From assembly GCF_900187015.1 (NCBI RefSeq), contig NZ_LT906479.1, positions 4,340,001 through 4,404,000 on the forward strand: a stretch of 64,000 bases of DNA. The letters run 5' to 3'. A program made the translations under genes and the position numbers. Under the pieces are notes generated by a model. It had not been told where the DNA came from. It did no database searches and was given only the letters and a program-made list of their open reading frames with translations. This document shows positions 27,923 to 41,869 of the stretch, in pieces; position 1 is the stretch's first letter, and each line of letters opens with the position of its first letter. Source of the DNA: Serratia ficaria (GTDB taxonomy: Bacteria; Pseudomonadota; Gammaproteobacteria; Enterobacterales; Enterobacteriaceae).

Positions 27923-29551
27923 TCAATCGCTGACGGTAAAGCCCAGCATCATGCCGGTATCTTCATGCTCCAACAGGTGACAGTGCGCCATATAGGCATG
28001 TTCGGCGCTGGCGGAATGATCGAAACGCACCAGCACTTCGCTGCGCCAACCTTCCACGCGTACGGTGTCTTTCCAGCCGCTGCGATGAGCGGCCGGCGGT
28101 TTGCCGTTTTCCGACAGAATGCGGAACTGGGTGCCATGAATATGGAACGGGTGCAGCATCATGTCGCCTTCGCCGGAGATGGTCCATTTTTCATACTGGC
28201 CGCGTTTGGCGGCGAACATCGGCTTGGTCATATCAAACGCCTTGCCGTTGATCATATTGCCGTGGCTGAAATCGAACGGCTTGGCCGCATGATCCATGCC
28301 TTTCATCGCGCCGTGATCCATGCCCTGCATATTGCCGTGGTCCATTCCTTTCATGGCGCCGTGGTCCATCCCCTGCATTTCGCCGCCGCCCTTCGCGCCG
28401 TGGTCCATGCTCATGCCGGCCATCGCCTGGTGGCCATAGCGGTCCATCAGCGCCTGCATCCCCAGTTTGTCCAGCTGCGGGTCCATCATCAGCTGCAGCC
28501 AGCGTTCCTGAATGCCGGCCATCGGCGGCAATGCGGGCAGCTTCACCAGGCTGTCCGGCATGGTTTTAACCCCCTGCGCCAGCGACGGCTGTATGCGCAG
28601 CACCGGCAGCGGCTGGTCAAACGGCGCCAACGTCATGCCCATTTGCTTCACCGGCAGCGTGACGATGTCGAACGGCTTGCCGTCGGAGGCGTCCACCAGC
28701 ACTTCGAAGCGTTCGCCCATCAGCATCGGCAATTCGCTCAGCTTCACCGGCGCGGCCAGGAAGCCGCCGTCGCTGGCGATGACGTACAGCGGCCGGTTAT
28801 CGCTGGCCGCCAGGGTCAGCGTACGGGCGTTGCAGCCGTTGAGGAAGCGCAGCCGCAGCCAGCCGCGCGGCGCCAGATGTTGTGGGTACTGCGCGCCGTT
28901 GGTGAACATCCGATCGCCAAACCAACCCACGGCGGCGCTCATCACGTCCAGCTGATATTCGATCTGCGCATCTTTGCCCAGGCGTTTGTCCTGCAGGATC
29001 ACCGGGATATCATCCTTTCCCCAGGTCTTGGGCAGCGGCAGCGCGCTGCTCTCTTGGTCTTCCAGCAGCACCAGCCCCGCCAGGCCCATCATCACCTGAT
29101 GGCCGGTTTTGCCGTGGGTATGCGGGTGGAACCAACAGGTCGCCGCCGGCTGGTTAATGGTGAAGTTAACGCTGCGGGTAGCGCCGGGTTGGATCAGCGC
29201 CTGTGGGCCGCCGTCGACGTCGCCGGGAATTTCCAGGCCGTGCCAGTGAACGGTGCTGGCCTCGGGCAGGCTGTTTTTGATATCGACCGTTACCGGTTCG
29301 CCGCGTTGCAAACGCACCGCCGGCCCGAGCAGCGCCCCATTGACGCCCCAGGTTTTGGTCGCGGCGGAGGGCAGCCAGCGGGTTTCGCCAGCCTGCAGCG
29401 CCAACGCGATCTTGCCCTGCGCATCCGGCGCCAGCAGCGGCGGGATCGGCAACGCCGGCAAATCGGCCGCCCAGACGGAGCGGCTCCACAACGGTAATGC
29501 GCCAGCCGCGCCCAGTGCGGCGGTCAATTTGATAAAATCACGGCGTAACAT
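27923..29551 (-). CDS. cueO: Multicopper oxidase CueO
   Basis: This periplasmic cuprous oxidase protects against copper. The 542 residues from ATG 29551 begin with a Tat signal ([14 protein letters not shown]) ending near VWAADLP. All copper sites are visible: HWHG, HPHTHG, HPFHIHG and [13 protein letters not shown] (type 1 ligands with Met). A Met/His-rich insertion around residues 385-425 has repeated MDHG(A/N)M(K/Q)G units, more regular than I recall for E. coli, and should bind Cu(I) near the substrate site. A longer start at 29584 would place 11 residues before the twin arginines and is less likely. A CueR-type promoter lies upstream. Confidence 0.95.
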   Translation of the reverse strand: MLRRDFIKLTAALGAAGALPLWSRSVWAADLPALPIPPLLAPDAQGKIALALQAGETRWLPSAATKTWGVNGALLGPAVRLQRGEPVTVDIKNSLPEASTVHWHGLEIPGDVDGGPQALIQPGATRSVNFTINQPAATCWFHPHTHGKTGHQVMMGLAGLVLLEDQESSALPLPKTWGKDDIPVILQDKRLGKDAQIEYQLDVMSAAVGWFGDRMFTNGAQYPQHLAPRGWLRLRFLNGCNARTLTLAASDNRPLYVIASDGGFLAAPVKLSELPMLMGERFEVLVDASDGKPFDIVTLPVKQMGMTLAPFDQPLPVLRIQPSLAQGVKTMPDSLVKLPALPPMAGIQERWLQLMMDPQLDKLGMQALMDRYGHQAMAGMSMDHGAKGGGEMQGMDHGAMKGMDHGNMQGMDHGAMKGMDHAAKPFDFSHGNMINGKAFDMTKPMFAAKRGQYEKWTISGEGDMMLHPFHIHGTQFRILSENGKPPAAHRSGWKDTVRVEGWRSEVLVRFDHSASAEHAYMAHCHLLEHEDTGMMLGFTVSD

Positions 29552-29591
29552 CGCTGACTCCCTTTTCTCAGTGACATAACTCAACGCCGCC

Positions 29592-29622
29592 AGCCTAAAC
29601 CCTCCCCTTAGCGGAAGGTCAA
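29592..29622 (-). promoter_or_regulatory. CueR-type copper-responsive promoter of cueO
   Basis: On the minus strand TTGACC (29622-29617) and TAGGCT (29597-29592) are separated by 19 bases. Within the spacer is the dyad CCTTCC...GGAGGG. An overlong 19-base spacer with a CCTTCC-type dyad is the mark of MerR-family CueR promoters. The spacing and dyad are read directly; regulation is inferred. Confidence 0.8.
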
Positions 29623-29719
29623 GCGTTAACTGACGGTTATGTTAGCCCGGAGCAATAAAATTTGGTGCCTTTACAGGCAAGTGTGGTAACGTCTGCTGAC
29701 GATAAACAGGTCTATTTTC

Positions 29720-30070
29720 ATGATGAAAAAAACAACGTTACTGATGCTGTTGCTGGCTATGCTGGGGTTCTCCAACGCCAGTCTGGCGCTGAATGAATCC
29801 GAGGCGGAAGATCTGGCCGATCTGACGGCGGTATTTATTTATCTGAAAAATAATTGCGGCTACAACGACTTGCCGAATGCGCAGATCAAACGCGCCATCG
29901 TTTATTTCGCCCAGCAAAACCGCTGGGATCTGAGCAACTATAATAGCTACAACATGAAGGCGCTGGGCGAAGACAGCTATCGCGATCTCAGTGGCATCGC
30001 TATCCCTACCCCCAACAAGTGCAAATCGCTGGCGCGCGATTCGCTGAGCCTGCTGGCCTACGCCAATTAA
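29720..30070 (+). CDS. yacC: Small exported YacC family protein (PulS/OutS pilotin-like)
   Basis: A 116-residue protein with a clear signal peptide (KKTTLLMLLLAMLGFSNASLA) and a mature part closely matching E. coli YacC: NESEAEDLADLTAVFIYLKNN, AIVYFAQQNRWDLSNY, KALGEDSYRDLSGI and ARDSLSLLAY. Two conserved cysteines (CGY and KCK) may form a disulfide. The fold is related to the PulS/OutS pilotins of type II secretion, but there is no lipobox cysteine and no secretion genes lie nearby. Its function is unknown. It precedes speE as in E. coli, on the same strand. Confidence 0.88.
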   Translation: MMKKTTLLMLLLAMLGFSNASLALNESEAEDLADLTAVFIYLKNNCGYNDLPNAQIKRAIVYFAQQNRWDLSNYNSYNMKALGEDSYRDLSGIAIPTPNKCKSLARDSLSLLAYAN

Positions 30071-30195
30071 TCTGGCCGTCACCTTTCCCCCGCCTGCCGC
30101 TACCTCTGCCTGAAATTCAACCGTGCATCACCCGGCAGAGTTAGCTATGATGTTGCGCCAATTTTTCATGGCTGTTATTACGGAGTTTCCCGCAC

Positions 30196-31056
<861 letters not shown>

Positions 31057-31164
31057 TTGGCGTTGCGCAGCGCTTGAACAAGCGCCGCCAACGCAGAGGC
31101 GGCTTCGATTATGCCGAGAATGAACGTGACACGTTAAGTGAGAAGATAAAGGAGGTGAACCAAA

Positions 31165-31959
31165 TTGCATAAGCTAAAACTGCACGGCTTCAACAACCTG
31201 ACCAAAAGCCTGAGTTTTTGTATTTACGATATTTGTTACGCCAAAACCGCGGACGACCGCGACGGCTATATCGCCTACATTGACGAACAATACAACGCCA
31301 ATCGACTGACCGAGATCCTGAGCGAAACCTGCTCGATCATTGGCGCCAACATTCTGAACATCGCACGTCAGGACTACGAGCCGCAGGGCGCCAGCGTCAC
31401 CATTCTGGTCAGCGAAGAGCCGGTCGATCCGAAAGACGTAGATACGTCGGAACATCCCGGCCCGCTGCCGAACACGGTGGTCGCGCACCTGGACAAGAGC
31501 CACATTTGCGTTCACACCTATCCGGAGAGCCATCCGGAAGGCGGGTTATGCACCTTCCGCGCCGATATCGAGGTATCGACCTGCGGCGTGATTTCACCGC
31601 TCAAGGCGTTGAATTATCTGATCCACCAGCTGGAATCCGACATCGTCACCATGGATTACCGCGTGCGCGGCTTTACCCGCGACGTGAACGGCGTGAAGCA
31701 TTACATCGATCATGAGATCAATTCGATCCAGAACTTTATGTCTGAGGATATCAAGTCGCTGTACCACATGATGGACGTGAATGTTTATCAGGAAAACATC
31801 TTCCATACCAAGATGTTACTGAAGGACTTCGATCTGAAGCATTACCTGTTCAACGCCAAACCGGAAGAGCTTGGCGCCGCCGAGCGCCAGGAAATCACCG
31901 ATCTGCTGTGGAAAGAGATGCAGGAAATCTATTACGGCCGCAATATTCCGCATCTGTGA
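31165..31959 (+). CDS. speD: S-adenosylmethionine decarboxylase proenzyme, TTG start
   Basis: This pyruvoyl enzyme makes decarboxylated SAM for spermidine. The 264 residues follow E. coli SpeD throughout. Self-cleavage falls between Lys111 and Ser112 in [20 protein letters not shown]. The start is TTG at 31165, giving [12 protein letters not shown] aligned to E. coli [12 protein letters not shown]. It is backed by a near-perfect ribosome binding site, AAGGAGGTGA (31149-31156 region). A strong ribosome site with a weak start codon suggests balanced translation. It ends 34 bases before the convergent yacL. Confidence 0.96.
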   Translation: MHKLKLHGFNNLTKSLSFCIYDICYAKTADDRDGYIAYIDEQYNANRLTEILSETCSIIGANILNIARQDYEPQGASVTILVSEEPVDPKDVDTSEHPGPLPNTVVAHLDKSHICVHTYPESHPEGGLCTFRADIEVSTCGVISPLKALNYLIHQLESDIVTMDYRVRGFTRDVNGVKHYIDHEINSIQNFMSEDIKSLYHMMDVNVYQENIFHTKMLLKDFDLKHYLFNAKPEELGAAERQEITDLLWKEMQEIYYGRNIPHL

Positions 31960-31967
31960 TGGGTAAC

Positions 31968-31988
31968 GGGCGCGGCCTGCCGCGCCCT
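31968..31988. terminator. GC-rich hairpin between convergent speD and yacL
   Basis: GGGCGCGGC and GCCGCGCCC pair perfectly around a short loop, followed by TTACG on the plus strand. It is nearly identical to the hairpin between can and hpt. It may terminate or protect both converging transcripts. Confidence 0.5.
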
Positions 31989-31993
31989 TACGT

Positions 31994-32356
31994 TCAGTAC
32001 TTCAACATGAACGAACGGTAGGCCTTCAAGACCAGTAAGAAATCCTCAACGCCGCAGAATGAGAGGCTTTCTTCGTCGTAGTAATTCATCCCCTCCTCCA
32101 TCTCATCGCCTTCGAACTCCAACTGGTTAGCGCGGATCATCACTTCTTCGCCGTCCATCAGCAGCGTGTATTCGTGCCCATTCAGCTGCCATTGGCGCTC
32201 GCTGCCCTTCACCTCGGCCGCACCGGCCTCGATGCGATCCAGCAGGTTGAAGTCGCCTTTGACTTCCTCGTTGATCCAGTGGCCGATTGCCTCATGCCCC
32301 ATCGAAAATCTGACTATCACCTGACCGGTGACGTCACGCAGAAATTCGTAATCCAT
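31994..32356 (-). CDS. yacL: UPF0231 family protein YacL
   Basis: A 120-residue acidic cytoplasmic protein, the same length as E. coli YacL, with the conserved core [20 protein letters not shown] and [24 protein letters not shown]. No function is known. It lies downstream of acnB on the same strand, separated by a strong terminator, and converges on speD. This neighbourhood is conserved across enterobacteria. Confidence 0.92.
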   Translation of the reverse strand: MDYEFLRDVTGQVIVRFSMGHEAIGHWINEEVKGDFNLLDRIEAGAAEVKGSERQWQLNGHEYTLLMDGEEVMIRANQLEFEGDEMEEGMNYYDEESLSFCGVEDFLLVLKAYRSFMLKY

Positions 32357-32443
32357 AGCACGCCCTCCCGAGCCCTTTTTCTTAGTGTAAACATTACTGG
32401 ATGACTAACTCAGTGAGCGCTCGCAAAGTTGGCAACTGAGCAA

Positions 32444-32475
32444 AATAAAACGGGAGGCCAAGGCCTCCCGTTAAA
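32444..32475 (-). terminator. Rho-independent terminator of acnB
   Basis: On the minus strand ACGGGAGGCC pairs with GGCCTCCCGT around a two-base loop and is followed by TTTATTTT. It lies about 90 bases after the acnB stop. Confidence 0.9.
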
Positions 32476-32560
32476 CAGTTGCGCAATATTACCCATCATT
32501 TTTCGAATTGCAACGGCGTTGGCCGCCTTGCCGCAGTGCGAATGATTTGGTTAACGCGGC

Positions 32561-35158
32561 TTAAACGGCGGTTTGGAAGATCACGCCGTCGGCTTTTTCG
32601 GTGTACTGCCCCAACTGGTCAAAGTTCAGATAGCGGTAGGTGTCCGCTGCAGTCTTGTCGACCTGCGCCATATAGGTCTGGTACTCGTCCGGCGTCGGCA
32701 AACGGCCCAGCAGCGAAGCGACCGCCGCCAGCTCGGCCGAAGCCAGGTAGACGTTGGCGCCGGTGCCCAAGCGGTTCGGGAAGTTACGGGTGGAGGTGGA
32801 TACCACCGTCGCGCCGTCCGCCACGCGCGCTTGGTTGCCCATGCACAATGAACAGCCCGGGATCTCGATGCGCGCGCCGCTCTTGCCGAATACGCTGTAG
32901 TAGCCCTCTTCGGTCAGCTGAGCCGCATCCATCTTGGTTGGCGGCGCCACCCACAGGCGGGTCGGCAACTGGCCCTTGTGCTGATCCAGCAGCTTGCCGG
33001 CCGCGCGGAAGTGACCGATGTTGGTCATGCAGGAACCGATGAATACCTCATCAATTTTGCTGTTGGCCACGTCGGACAGCAAACGCGCATCGTCCGGATC
33101 GTTTGGCGCGCACAGAATTGGCTGGGTGATTTCCGCCAGATCGATGTCGATCACCGCGGCATATTCCGCATCCGCGTCGCCTTCCAGCAATTGCGGATCC
33201 GCCAACCATTTTTCCATGCCCTGAATGCGGCGCTCCAGCGTGCGGCGATCGCCGTAGCCTTCGGAAATCATCCACTTCAGCAGCACGATGTTGGAGTTCA
33301 GGTACTCTTCGATCGGCGCCTTGTCCAGCTTGATGGTGCAGCCGGCGGCGGAACGCTCGGCGGAGGCGTCGGTCAGCTCGAACGCCTGCTCGACCTTCAG
33401 ATCCGGCAGGCCTTCGATCTCCAGAATGCGGCCGGAGAAGATGTTCTTCTTGCCCTTCTTCTCGACGGTCAGCAAACCTTGCTGGATCGCATAATAAGGG
33501 ATGGCGTGCACCAGGTCGCGCAGGGTGATGCCCGGCTGCATTTTGCCTTTGAAACGCACCAGCACCGATTCAGGCATGTCCAGCGGCATTACGCCGGTAG
33601 CCGCGGCGAACGCCACCAGGCCGGAACCGGCCGGGAAGGAGATGCCGATCGGGAAGCGGGTGTGGGAATCGCCGCCGGTGCCGACGGTGTCCGGCAGCAG
33701 CATGCGGTTCAACCAGGAGTGGATAACGCCGTCGCCGGGGCGCAGCGAAACGCCGCCGCGGTTCATGATGAAGTCAGGCAGCGTGTGGTGGGTCGTCACG
33801 TCGACCGGTTTCGGGTAAGCGGCGGTATGGCAGAACGACTGCATCACCAGATCGGCGGAGAAGCCCAGACAGGCCAGATCTTTCAGCTCGTCGCGGGTCA
33901 TCGGGCCGGTGGTGTCCTGCGAGCCCACCGAAGTCATCTTCGGTTCGCAGTATTCGCCAGGGCGAATGCCGGCAACGCCGCAGGCGCGGCCAACCATTTT
34001 TTGCGCCAGCGAGAAGCCCTTGCTGCTGGCGGCGATCGGCTTGGCGATGCGGAACACGTCGCTGTGCGGCAGGCCCAGCGCTTCGCGCGCCTTGGTGGTC
34101 AGGCCGCGGCCGATGATCAGCGGAATACGGCCGCCGGCGCGCACTTCATCCAGCAGCACGTCGGTTTTCAATTCGAAGTTGGCGATCAACTCGCCGGTTT
34201 CGTGGTTGCGCACTTCGCCCTTGTACGGGTAAACGTCGATCACGTCGCCCATATTCAGCTCGGAGACGTCCACTTCGATCGGCAATGCGCCGGCATCTTC
34301 CATGGTGTTGAAGAAGATTGGCGCAATCTTGCCGCCCAGCACCACGCCGCCGCCGCGTTTGTTCGGCACGTGCGGGATGTCGTCGCCCATAAACCACAGC
34401 ACCGAGTTGGTGGCGGACTTACGGGAAGAGCCGGTGCCGACCACGTCGCCGACGTAGGCCAGCGGGAAGCCTTTCTTGTTCAGCAGCTCAATCTGTTTGA
34501 TCGGGCCGACGCTGCCCGGTTGATCCGGCACGATGCCTTCACGTTCGTTCTTCAGCATCGCCAGGGCATGCAGCGGGATATCCGGGCGCGACCAGGCGTC
34601 CGGCGCCGGCGACAGGTCATCGGTATTGGTTTCGCCGGTGACTTTGAATACGGTGACGGTGATTTTTTCCGCCAGTTCAGGGCGCGACAGATACCAGTCG
34701 GCATCGGCCCAGGATTGCATGATCTGCTTGGCGTACAGATTGCCGGCCTTGGCCTTTTCTTCCACGTCGTAGAAGTTGTCGAACATCAGCAGCGTGTGGG
34801 ACAGCGCTTTGGCGGCGATCGGCGCCAGCTTTTCGTTATCCAGCGCGTCAATCAGCGGGTGAATGTTGTAACCGCCCTGCATGGTGCCTAACAGTTCGAT
34901 GGCTTTCTCGGGGGTAACCAGGGGGGATGTCGCTTCACCTTTGGCGATGGCCGCCAGGAAACCTGCTTTGACGTAGGCGGCTTCGTCGACGCCCGGTGGA
35001 ACACGATTAATCAGCAGGTCTAACAGGAATTCTTCTTCGCCTTTTGGCGGATTCTTTAATAATTCGACCAGCGCGGCCATTTGGGTGGCGTCTAACGGCT
35101 TAGGGGCAATGCCCTCAGCAGCACGCTCGGCTACGTGCTTACGGTATTCTTCTAGCAC
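32561..35158 (-). CDS. acnB: Aconitate hydratase B
   Basis: The main TCA-cycle aconitase, interconverting citrate and isocitrate; it is also a 2-methylisocitrate dehydratase and an iron-responsive mRNA-binding protein in E. coli. The 865 residues match the family exactly. The N-terminal HEAT-like domain ([17 protein letters not shown] onward) leads to the swivel domain and the Fe-S core with [12 protein letters not shown] near residue 765, and [22 protein letters not shown] near 400. The upstream gap holds its promoter. Confidence 0.98.
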   Translation of the reverse strand: MLEEYRKHVAERAAEGIAPKPLDATQMAALVELLKNPPKGEEEFLLDLLINRVPPGVDEAAYVKAGFLAAIAKGEATSPLVTPEKAIELLGTMQGGYNIHPLIDALDNEKLAPIAAKALSHTLLMFDNFYDVEEKAKAGNLYAKQIMQSWADADWYLSRPELAEKITVTVFKVTGETNTDDLSPAPDAWSRPDIPLHALAMLKNEREGIVPDQPGSVGPIKQIELLNKKGFPLAYVGDVVGTGSSRKSATNSVLWFMGDDIPHVPNKRGGGVVLGGKIAPIFFNTMEDAGALPIEVDVSELNMGDVIDVYPYKGEVRNHETGELIANFELKTDVLLDEVRAGGRIPLIIGRGLTTKAREALGLPHSDVFRIAKPIAASSKGFSLAQKMVGRACGVAGIRPGEYCEPKMTSVGSQDTTGPMTRDELKDLACLGFSADLVMQSFCHTAAYPKPVDVTTHHTLPDFIMNRGGVSLRPGDGVIHSWLNRMLLPDTVGTGGDSHTRFPIGISFPAGSGLVAFAAATGVMPLDMPESVLVRFKGKMQPGITLRDLVHAIPYYAIQQGLLTVEKKGKKNIFSGRILEIEGLPDLKVEQAFELTDASAERSAAGCTIKLDKAPIEEYLNSNIVLLKWMISEGYGDRRTLERRIQGMEKWLADPQLLEGDADAEYAAVIDIDLAEITQPILCAPNDPDDARLLSDVANSKIDEVFIGSCMTNIGHFRAAGKLLDQHKGQLPTRLWVAPPTKMDAAQLTEEGYYSVFGKSGARIEIPGCSLCMGNQARVADGATVVSTSTRNFPNRLGTGANVYLASAELAAVASLLGRLPTPDEYQTYMAQVDKTAADTYRYLNFDQLGQYTEKADGVIFQTAV

Positions 35159-35619
35159 GACGTTCTCCTCGCTCTCATTGTCATTTATTGTGCCTGGCGT
35201 TTTATATTCAAACCGTTTAGCGCACGGCGAATTGATGCCATCTATCCTGACGGGGCACTGCTGTCGATGTCCTGGACTGTAAGGTACAGTGCCCGGTTCC
35301 GCTCAGCCAGCATATCAGGATTTGAAACGGTTGTTAATTCGTTCACATAAAAGCAACATTAAATCTTTGCTGAATCGTTGAGCACAGTGTAATCGGCTGT
35401 ATATCAGGCTGGCCCAACGCCGGGAGCCGACTATGGGAAACGACCAAGCTCAGCGCCAAGAGCACAACACGATAACCATGCATTTGCAATGGTTATAAGG
35501 TGTGGGGATCAAAATTTGAGAGGAAAGGACGCCTCATTGAGCGGCCTTTTACCGCCTTCGACGCATAAAAAAACGGCCCCTTTTCAGGAGCCGCTTGTTA
35601 ACCGGTCAAACCAGCAGAA
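35159..35619. other. acnB-lpdA gap with a possible plus-strand small RNA
   Basis: E. coli has yacH here; no such gene is present. The 461 bases hold the acnB promoter region and the lpdA terminator (35567-35594). There is also a plus-strand promoter-like pair TTGAGC (35378) and TATATC (35400) with a 16-base spacer, a near-perfect hairpin at 35472-35496 (ATAACCATGCA with TGCAATGGTTAT), and a weaker hairpin at 35524-35546 followed by TTTT. This suggests, without proving, a transcript of about 140 bases. Confidence 0.4.
35567..35594 (-). terminator. Rho-independent terminator of the pdhR-aceEF-lpdA operon
   Basis: On the minus strand CGGCTCC pairs with GGGGCCG around a six-base loop and is followed by seven T residues. 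It starts about 26 bases after the lpdA stop. Confidence 0.88.
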
Positions 35620-37044
35620 TTACTTCTTCTTGGCTTTCGGGTTAGGCAGGTCGGTGATGCTGCCTTCGTAGATCTCTGCCGCCAGGCCTACGGATTCGTG
35701 CAGGGTCGGGTGAGCGTGGATGGTCAGCGCGATGTCTTCCGCGTCGCAACCCATCTCGATGGCCAGACCGATTTCACCCAGCAGCTCGCCGCCGTTGGTG
35801 CCGACAATCGCGCCACCGATGATGCGGTGAGTTTCTTTGTCGAAGATCAGTTTGGTCATGCCGTCCGCACAGTCGGAAGCGATCGCACGGCCGGAAGCCG
35901 CCCACGGGAAGGTGGAGGTTTCGTAGCTGATGCCTTTCTCTTTCGCTTCTTTCTCGGTCAGACCCACCCATGCAACTTCCGGCTCGGTGTAAGCGATTGA
36001 CGGGATCACTTTCGGGTCGAAGTAGTGCTTCATGCCGGCGATCACTTCCGCGGCAACGTGGCCTTCGTGCACGCCTTTGTGCGCCAGCATCGGCTGACCG
36101 ACGATGTCGCCGATAGCGAAAATGTGCGGCACGTTGGTGCGCAGCTGTTTGTCGACGTTGATGAAGCCGCGGTCGTCGACTTCAACACCGGCTTTGCCGG
36201 CATCCAGCAGTTTGCCGTTCGGCACGCGGCCGATGGCCACCAGTACCGCGTCGTAGCGCTGCGGTTCTGCCGGCGCTTTTTTACCTTCCATCGTGACGTA
36301 GATGCCGTCTTCTTTGGCTTCTACCGCGGTCACTTTGGTTTCCAGCATCAGGTTGAACTGCTTGCTGATGCGTTTGGTGAAGACTTTCACCACGTCTTTA
36401 TCTGCAGCCGGGATAACCTGATCGAACATTTCGACCACGTCGATCTGCGAACCCAGCGCATGGTATACGGTGCCCATTTCCAGGCCGATGATGCCGCCGC
36501 CCATGACCAGCAGACGCTCTGGGACGGTTTTCAGCTCCAGCGCATCGGTAGAGTCCCACACGCGTGGATCTTCATGAGGAATGAATGGCAGTTGGATCGG
36601 ACGGGAACCTGCGGCGATGATGGCGTTATCGAAGTTGATGGTGGTCGGGCCATTTTCGCCTTCGACAACCAGGGTGTTAGCGCCGGTAAATTTGCCCAGG
36701 CCGTTGACCACTTTCACTTTACGGCCTTTGGCCATGCCAGCCAGACCGCCGGTCAGCTGATTGATGACTTTTTCTTTCCAGACGCGCACTTTGTCGATGT
36801 CGGTTTTCGGCTCGCCGAAAACGATGCCGTGCTCGGCCAGCGCTTTGGCTTCTTCGATCACTTTGGCAACGTGCAGCAGTGCTTTGGAAGGGATACATCC
36901 CACGTTCAGGCAAACCCCGCCCAGAGTGGAATAACGTTCAACCAGAACGGTTTCAAGACCTAAGTCAGCGCAACGAAAGGCAGCAGAGTAACCTGCCGGG
37001 CCCGCCCCAAGTACCACGACCTGAGTTTTAATTTCAGTACTCAT
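35620..37044 (-). CDS. lpdA: Dihydrolipoamide dehydrogenase (E3)
   Basis: This FAD enzyme reoxidises lipoyl groups in the pyruvate and 2-oxoglutarate dehydrogenases and the glycine cleavage system. The 474 residues show the FAD fold VVVLGAGPAGYSAAFRCADLG at the start, the redox disulfide GGVCLNVGCIPSK near 45, NAD fold LLVMGGGIIGLEMGT near 182, and the active-site HAHPTLHES near 444. Two consecutive ATG codons exist (37047 and 37044); the second gives the E. coli N-terminus. A 234-base gap to aceF contains a stem-loop, so lpdA can probably also be transcribed on its own, as in E. coli. Confidence 0.98.
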   Translation of the reverse strand: MSTEIKTQVVVLGAGPAGYSAAFRCADLGLETVLVERYSTLGGVCLNVGCIPSKALLHVAKVIEEAKALAEHGIVFGEPKTDIDKVRVWKEKVINQLTGGLAGMAKGRKVKVVNGLGKFTGANTLVVEGENGPTTINFDNAIIAAGSRPIQLPFIPHEDPRVWDSTDALELKTVPERLLVMGGGIIGLEMGTVYHALGSQIDVVEMFDQVIPAADKDVVKVFTKRISKQFNLMLETKVTAVEAKEDGIYVTMEGKKAPAEPQRYDAVLVAIGRVPNGKLLDAGKAGVEVDDRGFINVDKQLRTNVPHIFAIGDIVGQPMLAHKGVHEGHVAAEVIAGMKHYFDPKVIPSIAYTEPEVAWVGLTEKEAKEKGISYETSTFPWAASGRAIASDCADGMTKLIFDKETHRIIGGAIVGTNGGELLGEIGLAIEMGCDAEDIALTIHAHPTLHESVGLAAEIYEGSITDLPNPKAKKK

Positions 37045-37249
37045 CATGACCTCTTAATTAGTTGTCCGGCGGGTCAGACGTCATTTTTATTGCTAATCGA
37101 TCTCATAACGCCCTTCATCCACCGGGACGCTTACACCGCGAGCAGTTTACAGAATTGTTAATAAACTGCAAAGCGTGTTCGAGTGACCCGTGTCTCAACA
37201 ATTTTGTCGAGTCATGCAAAACCCGACAAAACTGCTGCTGAAGCGATAA

Positions 37250-37270
37250 GGGCGCAGCATAACTGCGCCC
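37250..37270 (-). other. Stem-loop after aceF
   Basis: GGGCGCAG and CTGCGCCC pair around a five-base loop nine bases after the aceF stop. On the minus strand only TTAT follows, so this may be a partial terminator that lowers read-through into lpdA, in keeping with separate lpdA expression. Confidence 0.5.
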
Positions 37271-37278
37271 CTTTTCTA

Positions 37279-39156
37279 TTACATCACCAGACGGCGAATG
37301 TCAGACAGCATATTGTTGATGATGGTGATGAAACGCGCACCATCTGCACCGTCGATGACGCGGTGGTCGAAGGAGAGCGACATCGGCATCATCAGACGCG
37401 GCACGAACTCTTTACCGTTCCACACCGGCTCCATCGCAGACTTGGAGACGCCCAGGATAGCCACTTCCGGCGCGTTGACGATAGGCGCGAAGTGAGTCGT
37501 CCCGATACCGCCCAGGCTGGAGATGGTGAAGCAACCGCCCTGCATTTCGCCTGCGGTCAGCTTGCCGTCGCGGGCTTTCTTGGAGATAGCCATCAGCTCG
37601 CGAGACAGTTCGGTGATGCTCTTCTTGTTCACATCTTTGAATACCGGAACCACCAGGCCATTCGGCGTATCTACCGCCACGCCGACGTTGATGTATTTTT
37701 TCAGCGTCAGCTTCTGGCCATCTTCGGACAGCGAGCTGTTGAAACGCGGCATCTGCTCCAGAGCGGCGGCGACGGCTTTCATGATGAACACCACCGGGGT
37801 GAACTTCACGTCCAGCTTGCGCTTGGCGGCTTCTTCGTTCTGCTGCTTGCGGAAAGCTTCCAGATCGGTGATGTCGGTTTTGTCGAAGTGAGTCACGTGC
37901 GGGATCATCACCCAGTTGCGGCTCAGGTTGGCGCCAGAGATTTTCTGGATGCGGCCCATTTCGACTTCTTCGATCTCGCCGAACTTGCTGAAGTCCACTT
38001 TCGGCCATGGCAGCATGCCTGGCAGACCGCCGCCGGCAGCGGCTGGAGCGGCTTCGGCGCGTTTCACCGCGTCTTTAACGTAAGCCTGAACGTCTTCGCG
38101 CAGGATGCGGCCCTTACGACCGGTGCCCTTCACTTTCGCCAGGTTTACGCCGAACTCGCGCGCCAGACGGCGGATAACCGGGGTGGCGTGCACATAGGCG
38201 GCGTTCTCGGTGAACTCGCCTTTGCTCTCGGCTTTCGCGGCCGGTGCAGGGGCTGCGGCTTCCTGCCTGGCCGGCGCCGGTGCGGCTTGCGCAGCAGGGG
38301 CAGCGGCCGGCGCAGCGCCTTCCACTTCGAACACCATGATCAGAGAACCGGTTTTCACTTTGTCGCCGGTGTTGATCTTGATCTCTTTAACGGTACCCGC
38401 GAACGGCGCCGGCACTTCCATCGAAGCCTTGTCGCCTTCAACGGTGATCAGCGACTGCTCGGCGGCAACCTTGTCGCCGACCTTGACCATCACTTCGGTC
38501 ACTTCGACTTCGTCGCCGCCGATGTCCGGCACGGCGACGTCTTTGGCCGCAGAGGCCGCAGGCGCTGCAGCGGCGGCAGGGGCTTCAGCCGCAGCCGGGG
38601 CCGCAGCGGAGGCTGCGCCGGCCACGTCGAACACCATGATCAGGGAGCCGGTTTTCACTTTGTCGCCGGTCGCGATCTTGATCTCTTTAACGGTGCCCGC
38701 GAACGGCGCCGGCACTTCCATCGAAGCCTTGTCGCCTTCAACGGTGATCAGGGACTGCTCGGCTTCCACCTTGTCGCCCACTTTCACCAGGATCTCGGTC
38801 ACTTCGACTTCGTCGGCGCCGATGTCCGGCACTTCAACGTCTTTGGCTGCAGCGGCAGCCGGCGCAGCGGGAGCCGCCGCCGGTTTTTCTTCCGCTTTGG
38901 CCGCCGGTGCGGCCTGCGCCGCGCCTTCGGCGTCGAAGATCATGATCAGTTTGCCGGTTTCGGTTTTATCGCCGACCGCCACTTTGATTTCTTTCACCAC
39001 GCCCGCCTGCGGGGATGGCACTTCCATGGAGGCCTTGTCGCCCTCCACGGTGATCAGCGATTGTTCAGCTTCAACCTTATCGCCAACCTTCACCAGGATC
39101 TCGGTGATTTCGACTTCGTCTGCACCGATGTCCGGTACGTTGATTTCGATAGACAT
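37279..39156 (-). CDS. aceF: Dihydrolipoamide acetyltransferase (pyruvate dehydrogenase E2)
   Basis: This core subunit of the pyruvate dehydrogenase complex passes acetyl groups to CoA. The 625 residues hold three tandem lipoyl domains (about 1-75, 105-180 and 205-280), each with [10 protein letters not shown] around the lipoylated lysine, joined by Ala/Pro-rich swinging linkers. The E3-binding domain follows ([28 protein letters not shown] near 325), then the catalytic domain with [18 protein letters not shown] near the C-terminus (active His). The second and third lipoyl repeats are nearly identical in DNA as well. It follows aceE after 13 bases. Confidence 0.98.
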   Translation of the reverse strand: MSIEINVPDIGADEVEITEILVKVGDKVEAEQSLITVEGDKASMEVPSPQAGVVKEIKVAVGDKTETGKLIMIFDAEGAAQAAPAAKAEEKPAAAPAAPAAAAAKDVEVPDIGADEVEVTEILVKVGDKVEAEQSLITVEGDKASMEVPAPFAGTVKEIKIATGDKVKTGSLIMVFDVAGAASAAAPAAAEAPAAAAAPAASAAKDVAVPDIGGDEVEVTEVMVKVGDKVAAEQSLITVEGDKASMEVPAPFAGTVKEIKINTGDKVKTGSLIMVFEVEGAAPAAAPAAQAAPAPARQEAAAPAPAAKAESKGEFTENAAYVHATPVIRRLAREFGVNLAKVKGTGRKGRILREDVQAYVKDAVKRAEAAPAAAGGGLPGMLPWPKVDFSKFGEIEEVEMGRIQKISGANLSRNWVMIPHVTHFDKTDITDLEAFRKQQNEEAAKRKLDVKFTPVVFIMKAVAAALEQMPRFNSSLSEDGQKLTLKKYINVGVAVDTPNGLVVPVFKDVNKKSITELSRELMAISKKARDGKLTAGEMQGGCFTISSLGGIGTTHFAPIVNAPEVAILGVSKSAMEPVWNGKEFVPRLMMPMSLSFDHRVIDGADGARFITIINNMLSDIRRLVM

Positions 39157-39169
39157 TATTCAGTACCTC

Positions 39170-41833
<2,664 letters not shown>

Positions 41834-41869
41834 GGTGGTATTCCTTATCTGTCTAATGGTTTGTTTGGA

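Noticed and set aside
27644..29497. A 617-codon His/Gln-rich frame antisense to hpt and cueO
   Set aside because: It spans two well-supported genes and its histidine richness simply mirrors the Met/His codons of cueO.
32978..34891. Long antisense frame opposite acnB
   Set aside because: acnB is full length with all conserved cysteines; the antisense protein shows no domain.
35489..35671. A 60-codon frame in the acnB-lpdA gap
   Set aside because: It crosses the lpdA terminator and the end of lpdA and has no recognisable sequence. The RNA signals in this gap are reported separately.
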